NCBI GenBank assembly: GCA_003645385.1
Contig: QNEY01000069.1
Span: 1 to 8,270, forward strand
Reading direction: 5' to 3'
Length of the DNA: 8,270 bases
Source: Gammaproteobacteria bacterium
Lineage (GTDB): Bacteria; Pseudomonadota; Gammaproteobacteria; Nitrosococcales; Methylophagaceae
Part shown: positions 5,070 to 8,270 of the stretch, piece after piece
Layout: each line of letters starts with the position of its first letter
How positions within the stretch are numbered: the first letter of the stretch is position 1
Made by a program: the position numbers and the translations under genes
Notes under the pieces: model-generated
Told to the model about the DNA's origin: nothing
Database searches by the model: none
The model's input: only the letters and a program-made list of their open reading frames with translations

Positions 5070-5077
5070 TACCATAT
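5058..5077 (+). promoter_or_regulatory. palindrome over the P2 -10 (probable shared operator)
   Basis: The core TGGTATATATACCA (5061-5074) is a perfect 14-bp palindrome identical to the centre of the P1 palindrome. Outside it, one mismatched pair (5060/5075) interrupts a symmetry that continues to 20 bp. Conservation of the palindrome, including bases downstream of the -10, suggests selection for a protein site as well as the promoter. Confidence 0.6.
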
Positions 5078-5137
5078 AACAATGTGAAAGGGGCACAAGC
5101 CCAAACCAAAGAAGTCAATCATGACGGAGGTTATACA

Positions 5138-5494
5138 ATGCTTGTCAAAGATAAGAATATAGCAAAACTCATCAACGAAGGTGCCCTTCTGGACACTGAA
5201 ATCAAAAAACTCGCAAAAGATTTTAAAGAAGTGAAAAGTGAACTCGATGATGAACTCGACAAAGGCACCTTTGTCACTTCAAAGGGACACGCACTCACCA
5301 TTTCCTGTTCAAAGCGGTACTCAGACATTGCACCTGAAGAAGCTAAAACTGCCCTGCGTAAAAAGCGTTTGGGTAAGAACTTTATGAACTGCATTAAAGT
5401 CAACCTCACAGAGTTGCGTAAATTGCTGACTGATGAGGAAATTAATAAACTCAGGGTCGCAGCAGGTAATACAACCAAAATGTCATTCAAATAG
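5138..5494 (+). CDS. phage protein with N-terminal coiled coil, 118 aa, function unknown
   Basis: ATG 5138 follows CGGAGG (5125-5130) by 7 nt; the in-frame ATG 5060 is in the promoter. Residues 5-43 (KDKNIAKLINEGALLDTEIK, then KLAKDFKEVKSELDDELDKG) form a strongly charged heptad-like helix. There follows a small beta region (GTFVTSKGHALTISCSKRYS, then DI), a basic helix (AKTALRKKRLGKNF) and a final block (CIKVNLTELRKLLTDEEINK, ending KMSFK). I have an impression of similar phage proteins next to helicases, and the architecture distantly recalls Gam-like or Gp157-like DNA-end or nuclease-modulating proteins, but I cannot support that assignment. It is the first gene after P2. Confidence 0.8.
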   Translation: MLVKDKNIAKLINEGALLDTEIKKLAKDFKEVKSELDDELDKGTFVTSKGHALTISCSKRYSDIAPEEAKTALRKKRLGKNFMNCIKVNLTELRKLLTDEEINKLRVAAGNTTKMSFK

Positions 5495-5504
5495 GAGGTG
5501 TCCC

Positions 5505-5699
5505 ATGGAACTCATATTTTTGTGGTTTTTATATACTGGCCTTAAACGTATCTGGCCTGACGAACCCTCCTGTGGAAATAATGGTAATGATGTATTCATA
5601 CCTTTTGAAGATCAAAAGGGTGGCTCACAGGAAAAGGAAGTGTTTGAAGACAGAAAAGAATACTACCCGTATGAGCATGAAGATTTTAATGAGTTTTAA
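5505..5699 (+). CDS. small protein with hydrophobic N-terminus, 64 aa
   Basis: ATG 5505 follows AGGAGG (5493-5498), which overlaps the stop of the preceding gene; an in-frame start at 5433 would lie inside that gene. The N-terminus MELIFLWFLYTGLKRIW is hydrophobic and aromatic, then a basic KR, and the remainder is strongly acidic (EDQKGGSQEKEVFEDRKEYY and on to EDFNEF). This could be a short membrane anchor with a cytoplasmic acidic tail, though 12 hydrophobic residues are few for a full membrane span. I recognise no family. The strong SD and coupled start make it a credible gene. Its end is followed by the hairpin region 5700-5760. Confidence 0.7.
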   Translation: MELIFLWFLYTGLKRIWPDEPSCGNNGNDVFIPFEDQKGGSQEKEVFEDRKEYYPYEHEDFNEF

Positions 5700-5702
5700 A
5701 GG

Positions 5703-5744
5703 AACCCCTACGATACCCCTATTGCATTTTGGTGCATAGGGGTT
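5703..5744 (+). promoter_or_regulatory. hairpin with a competing upstream arm, ahead of the helicase gene
   Basis: ACCCCTAT (5715-5722) pairs with ATAGGGGT (5736-5743), extended past a bulged T by GCA/TGC, leaving a 6-nt loop TTTTGG. The upstream AACCCCTA (5703-5710) is a perfect complement of TAGGGGTT (5737-5744), so two arms compete for one partner. The trailing sequence is TAATGTGG, not a U-tract, so a canonical intrinsic terminator is unlikely. It may be a weak terminator, a processing site or a leader switch. Confidence 0.5.
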
Positions 5745-5757
5745 AATGTGGTATAGC
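5729..5757 (+). promoter_or_regulatory. weak candidate promoter for the helicase gene
   Basis: TTGGTG (5729-5734), 17 bp and TATAGC (5752-5757) with an extended TG (5749-5750). The ten bases ATGTGGTATA (5746-5755) are identical to the left half of the P2 -10 palindrome, but the right half of the palindrome is absent. The hexamers are poor, so this is tentative. The helicase could equally be read from P2. Confidence 0.25.
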
Positions 5758-5817
5758 AAATCAAAATAAATTGAATACAGGGGCAATACGAACCCTTTAA
5801 GATATACTGGTGATACA

Positions 5818-7212
5818 ATGGCAATCAAAGTAATCATAGCAGGGTCATTACTCATTAAGAATGTACAACCTCATATCATTGAGCGTATAAAAACAGACTT
5901 AATATTTAAGAACCCCAAGTATGAGCAGGCAATGAAGCAGCGACAACGGAACAAAGGTACCTATTCTATCACCATTGATCCGTACACATACTATTACAAA
6001 ATGCGTGGCTCCTCCATAATTGTCCCCCGTGGGTACATGAACGCAGCTCTGCAACTTTTAAAGGGGAAAGAAGTTGAAGTTATTGACAGGGCTGTGTATC
6101 CAGCAGCAGATATACAATTCAATGGGTCACTGAGACCGTACCAAGACAAGGCGTGTGGCATAGCCTTAAAATCACGGTATGGGTTGTTGGAAGCTGCGAC
6201 TGGTGCTGGTAAGACTGTTATGGGAGTGTACATCGCTGCCAACCGTGGTACCAAGACACTTATCATTGTGCACAATAACGAACTACTAAATCAATGGATT
6301 GATGCCTTCAGCAAATTTACGAACCTTAACAAAAAAGATATTGGTGTTATTGGTGGTGGAAAATTCAAACTCAAAGATGTGACCATTGGCATCATCAATT
6401 CAGTTGCAAAGAAGTGTGATGAACTGAGGAATGAATTTGGTTTTGTCATACTGGATGAGTGTCACAGGGCTCTGGGGAATACATGGGTGAAGGTGATTAA
6501 CTCCTTGAAGCCGTACTCACACCTCGGCCTGACAGCTACACCATACCGCAGTGATGGTCTTACAAAAGCACTGTTCAAGGTGGTCGGACCCAAATTGCAC
6601 AAGGTAGACAGGAAGCTACTTGAAAACACAGGGTCAGTGTTGGTTCCAAAAGTGCACATCATAAACACAAAATTCAGATACAGCAGTGACAAAGCCCGTG
6701 AAGAATACAGTAGCATGATGTCTGAGCTTGTTCAAGACGAAATGCGTAATGTGCTTATTACCAAGCAGATATTTGCTGACTATAAGAAACACGGGGAACC
6801 AATCATGGTTGTCAGTGACAGGGTATCACACTGCAAGGAACTTGGTGAGGAACTACGTACTTACTTGGCCTTAGAACCAGTGGTATTGCACAGTGGTATG
6901 AAAAAGTCAGACCCCAACTATGTTGACAGAAAACAAGCTGTCGAGGATTTGAAAGCTGGGAAGTACAATGTGCTTGTGGCTACCGTATCACTACTTGGGG
7001 AAGGGTTTGATGCACCTGATCTTGCAGCAGTATTCCTGACAACACCAATGAAATTCAGTGGTAGGCTGTTGCAGACTGTAGGGCGTGTGTTGCGTCCTTC
7101 AGGCTCAAACTTGCCAAGGGTGTATGACATACGAGATAACCTTGAAGAAGTGTTGCGGTACAGTGGCTTTTCTCGTGACAAAGTGTACAAAAAGCATGGA
7201 TGGACTGAATAA
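5818..7212 (+). CDS. SF2 DNA helicase (UvsW/XPB-like DEAD/DEAH-box)
   Basis: A 464-aa protein with all main superfamily 2 motifs. LRPYQ (105-109) precedes Walker A ATGAGKT (127-133). Motif Ia lies in LIIVHNNELLNQW. DECH at 213-216 is motif II and TATP at 239-242 is motif III. VATVSLLGEGFDAPD (387-401) is motif V and QTVGRVLRP (419-427) is motif VI with its arginine fingers. The N-terminal 100 residues (KNPKYEQAMKQRQRNKGTYS, later IIVPRGYM) resemble the accessory domain of phage UvsW- and XPB-like helicases. The enzyme is expected to use ATP to unwind or anneal branched DNA, such as replication forks, D-loops and R-loops, in phage replication and recombination. Length is close to that of T4-type UvsW. 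Start ATG 5818 has only a weak SD (GGTGA, 5809-5813), suggesting modest or regulated translation. Confidence 0.93.
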   Translation: MAIKVIIAGSLLIKNVQPHIIERIKTDLIFKNPKYEQAMKQRQRNKGTYSITIDPYTYYYKMRGSSIIVPRGYMNAALQLLKGKEVEVIDRAVYPAADIQFNGSLRPYQDKACGIALKSRYGLLEAATGAGKTVMGVYIAANRGTKTLIIVHNNELLNQWIDAFSKFTNLNKKDIGVIGGGKFKLKDVTIGIINSVAKKCDELRNEFGFVILDECHRALGNTWVKVINSLKPYSHLGLTATPYRSDGLTKALFKVVGPKLHKVDRKLLENTGSVLVPKVHIINTKFRYSSDKAREEYSSMMSELVQDEMRNVLITKQIFADYKKHGEPIMVVSDRVSHCKELGEELRTYLALEPVVLHSGMKKSDPNYVDRKQAVEDLKAGKYNVLVATVSLLGEGFDAPDLAAVFLTTPMKFSGRLLQTVGRVLRPSGSNLPRVYDIRDNLEEVLRYSGFSRDKVYKKHGWTE

Positions 7213-7233
7213 ATTAAATAAAGGGGAACAGCA

Positions 7234-7482
7234 ATGCAGAGAACAGATTTGTGTGACGGTGATTGTAACAGATGTCCTATTATAGGGCATGAAAATAGCA
7301 GGATGCTCACTCTGGTATTGAACGAACTGCGTGATAAGTATGGTGACGGAGTTGAGTATATCGTTAATAAGCACTGCCCCAATATGACAGTGTGCCACAC
7401 CTGTAGGATTGATGACTTTTGTCACGATGAAGATTGTGACATAGTTGGTGAAATACCTGAAGAGAAGCGGAGGGAATGGTAA
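7234..7482 (+). CDS. Cys-rich, probably zinc-binding small protein, 82 aa
   Basis: ATG 7234 follows AAGGGG (7221-7226). Eight Cys fall in two groups: C7, C11, C14 (LCDGDCNRCP) and C48, C54, C57, C63, C68 (HCPNMTVCHTCRIDDFCHDE, then DC), separated by a helical linker (MLTLVLNELRDKYGDGVEYI). The pattern suggests one or two zinc sites; no named zinc-finger family fits exactly. The ending EEKRREW is charged. The stop TAA shares its last base with the next ATG (TAATG), so translation is coupled. A zinc-binding adaptor or nucleic-acid-binding role is inferred only from composition. Confidence 0.8.
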   Translation: MQRTDLCDGDCNRCPIIGHENSRMLTLVLNELRDKYGDGVEYIVNKHCPNMTVCHTCRIDDFCHDEDCDIVGEIPEEKRREW

Positions 7483-7625
7483 TGGCACTGTATAATGTGG
7501 AATTCAAAGTGTGTGGTATTGATGAAGATGAGTATGATGAAGTTGTTGAGCATATCCAAACACTGCTCGAAGCTACTGAGTACAGGGTTGAAGTAGGCAT
7601 CGGCGAGGAAACCGAAGATGAATAA
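7482..7625 (+). CDS. small acidic protein, 47 aa
   Basis: ATG 7482 overlaps the preceding TAA and follows GGAGGG (7469-7474). The peptide MALYNVEFKVCGIDEDEYDE continues with VVEHIQTLLEATEYRVEVGI and ends GEETEDE. Its strand-helix-strand pattern (YNVEFKV, then a helix DEDEYDEVVEHIQTLLEA, then YRVEVGI) reads as a compact folded unit and not random translation. It is very acidic. I recognise no family. It ends in an 8-nt overlap with the next gene (7618), so the whole run 7234-8153 is one translational chain. Confidence 0.7.
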   Translation: MALYNVEFKVCGIDEDEYDEVVEHIQTLLEATEYRVEVGIGEETEDE

Positions 7626-7902
7626 AAAATGTGAGCAGTGCTATTATTACAAGAGTATTCCTGGCACATTTCTTATAAAAGGCAAGTGCCGACTACACGA
7701 GCATCAGGTATTTTGTGACGCTAAAACCTGTACAGAGTTCTCACCTGACATGGTGCATGACCGTGCGTGGTTTGAGGAAGTGTGGGCTGCTCGTGATTGC
7801 GAAGCCTGTGGGGGTACAGCAGGATGTGGTGATTGTGGTGAAATAACTGAGAACTTATACTCACGGAACTGCATACAGGGGAGTAAAACATGGGTGAAGT
7901 AG
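7618..7902 (+). CDS. two-module Cys-rich zinc-binding protein, 94 aa
   Basis: The N-terminal module, KKCEQCYYYKSIPGTF, then KCRLHEHQVFC and CTEFS, has C5, C8, C24, C33 and C38. It resembles the interrupted frame at 2-145 (CQCCKYHKNHPGTC, then CADF), so the two may be paralogues. A second module, CEACGGTAGCGDCG (C61, C64, C70, C73), is a compact CxxC-x5-CxxC knuckle reminiscent of a single DnaJ-type zinc repeat, but there is no J-domain and only one such unit. The start overlaps the previous gene by 8 nt, with GAGG at 7605-7608 as SD. The C-terminus overlaps the next gene by 13 nt. Function is unknown. Confidence 0.8.
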   Translation: MNKKCEQCYYYKSIPGTFLIKGKCRLHEHQVFCDAKTCTEFSPDMVHDRAWFEEVWAARDCEACGGTAGCGDCGEITENLYSRNCIQGSKTWVK

Positions 7903-8153
7903 CAGACATGATCATTGACGGTACACTATGTCAAGAGTGTGGTATGCTTGTGTATGAGGGGAACCCACTCAAGGCCAGTGGTGCAGAAGTAAGTCCTGGA
8001 TTTCCACGTACTTGTAGGGTGTGCCTTGTGGAAGCTAAAGCAGAAAATGATGCTGAACCCTGCCCAGAATGCTCAACAGGTAAACTTAGAGGTGCCAGAG
8101 GTGGTGGTGTAGAGTGCAATAACCCAGACTGCTGGTACTGGTTTTGTTTTTAG
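7890..8153 (+). CDS. Cys-rich zinc-ribbon phage protein ('MIIDGTLCQECG'), 87 aa
   Basis: Four Cys pairs are visible: C14/C17 (LCQECG), C42/C45 (RTCRVC), C58/C61 (PCPECS) and C76/C81 (ECNNPDCWYWFCF). The first two flank a G-x-P-R-x-C motif; together with the N-terminal MIIDGTLCQECG this is, from general knowledge, a common small phage family. The second two pairs look like an added C-terminal zinc ribbon. Start ATG 7890 follows GGGGAG (7877-7882); ATG 7908 (MIIDG) is an in-frame alternative that matches the usual family start but has no SD of its own. Nucleic-acid or protein binding through zinc is plausible; no function is established. Confidence 0.82.
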   Translation: MGEVADMIIDGTLCQECGMLVYEGNPLKASGAEVSPGFPRTCRVCLVEAKAENDAEPCPECSTGKLRGARGGGVECNNPDCWYWFCF

Positions 8154-8162
8154 GAGACACAT

Positions 8163-8270
8163 ATGAAAATTGAAGAAGTGGTTGATGTGCTGAACGCACT
8201 GAAGAAAGAACATGGTAATGTGGATGTACGTGCTGTTGCCCCCATGAACGCAGGGTTCCTGCGTGTGACT
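8163..8270 (+). CDS. hypothetical phage protein, 5' part (runs off window)
   Basis: ATG 8163 follows AGGAG (8152-8156), which overlaps the preceding TAG stop. The 36 visible residues, MKIEEVVDVLNALKKEHGNV, then DVRAVAPMNAGFLRVT, fit the beginning of a common small phage protein type ('M-x-V-x-E-L-x-x-x-L-x-x-L', then a strand). The start is convincing, but the family cannot be fixed without the rest of the gene. Confidence 0.75.
   Translation, partial: MKIEEVVDVLNALKKEHGNVDVRAVAPMNAGFLRVT

Noticed and set aside
6918..7400. 160-codon open frame on the - strand
   Set aside because: It lies opposite the helicase C-terminus and the next gene, has no SD or family resemblance, and is a shadow of + strand coding.
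7618..7902. DnaJ-like co-chaperone
   Set aside because: Only one CxxC-x5-CxxC unit is present, and there is no J-domain or repeated zinc modules.
1..8270. TAG reassigned to glutamine, as in some crAss-like phages
   Set aside because: TAG ends at least six genes here (875, 1262, 4262, 5494, 7902, 8153), in several cases merged with the SD of the next gene, so it acts as a stop.

Overview
The window looks like part of the genome of a tailed double-stranded DNA bacteriophage (or a prophage). Every supportable gene is on the + strand. Most are short (36 to 275 codons) and tightly packed, with ATGA, GTGA or TAATG overlaps and strong Shine-Dalgarno (SD) sequences. Many belong to families that are common in phages but functionally undescribed. 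No structural (head, tail, packaging) gene, integrase, tRNA or CRISPR is visible, so this reads as an early or DNA-metabolism/accessory region. Sigma70-like promoters and GGAGG ribosome sites fit a bacterial host transcription and translation system. I cannot name the host.

Layout. 1-1262: a Cys-rich reading frame interrupted by an amber codon, then a 'MGTRSLT' family protein, an unknown 105-aa protein and a MerR-like helix-turn-helix protein. 1263-1972: a free-standing HNH endonuclease gene that appears to have inserted at codons 2-3 of the next gene. The displaced SD and ATG remain upstream, and the interrupted gene now starts at a GTG overlapping the HNH stop. 1954-3343: the 'GCDIH' family protein and three small overlapping genes, the last of the DUF7352 type. 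3351-5035: a promoter with a palindromic -10 region, a DUF932 protein, a 72-nt intergenic RNA with two interleaved helices (pseudoknot-like), and a DUF2786 protein. 5041-5699: a second, near-identical promoter, a 118-aa coiled-coil protein and a 64-aa protein. 5700-5817: a structured leader. 5818-7212: an SF2 helicase of UvsW/XPB type. 7234-8270: four small genes, three of them Cys-rich, and the start of a fifth that runs off the window.

How it may work together. The helicase is the only gene whose biochemical role can be read directly: ATP-driven remodelling of branched DNA during phage replication and recombination. The DUF932, DUF2786 and 118-aa proteins sit between two matched promoters and the helicase, which suggests a coordinately controlled unit. 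No gap between genes exceeds about 120 nt: 1263-1372 holds the start remnant and a direct repeat, 3344-3434 and 5036-5137 hold promoters, 4263-4354 holds the pseudoknot, and 5700-5817 holds a hairpin.

The most interesting points are the HNH insertion that moved the start codon, the pseudoknot between the DUF932 and DUF2786 genes, the paired palindromic promoters, and a roughly five-fold depletion of GATC.
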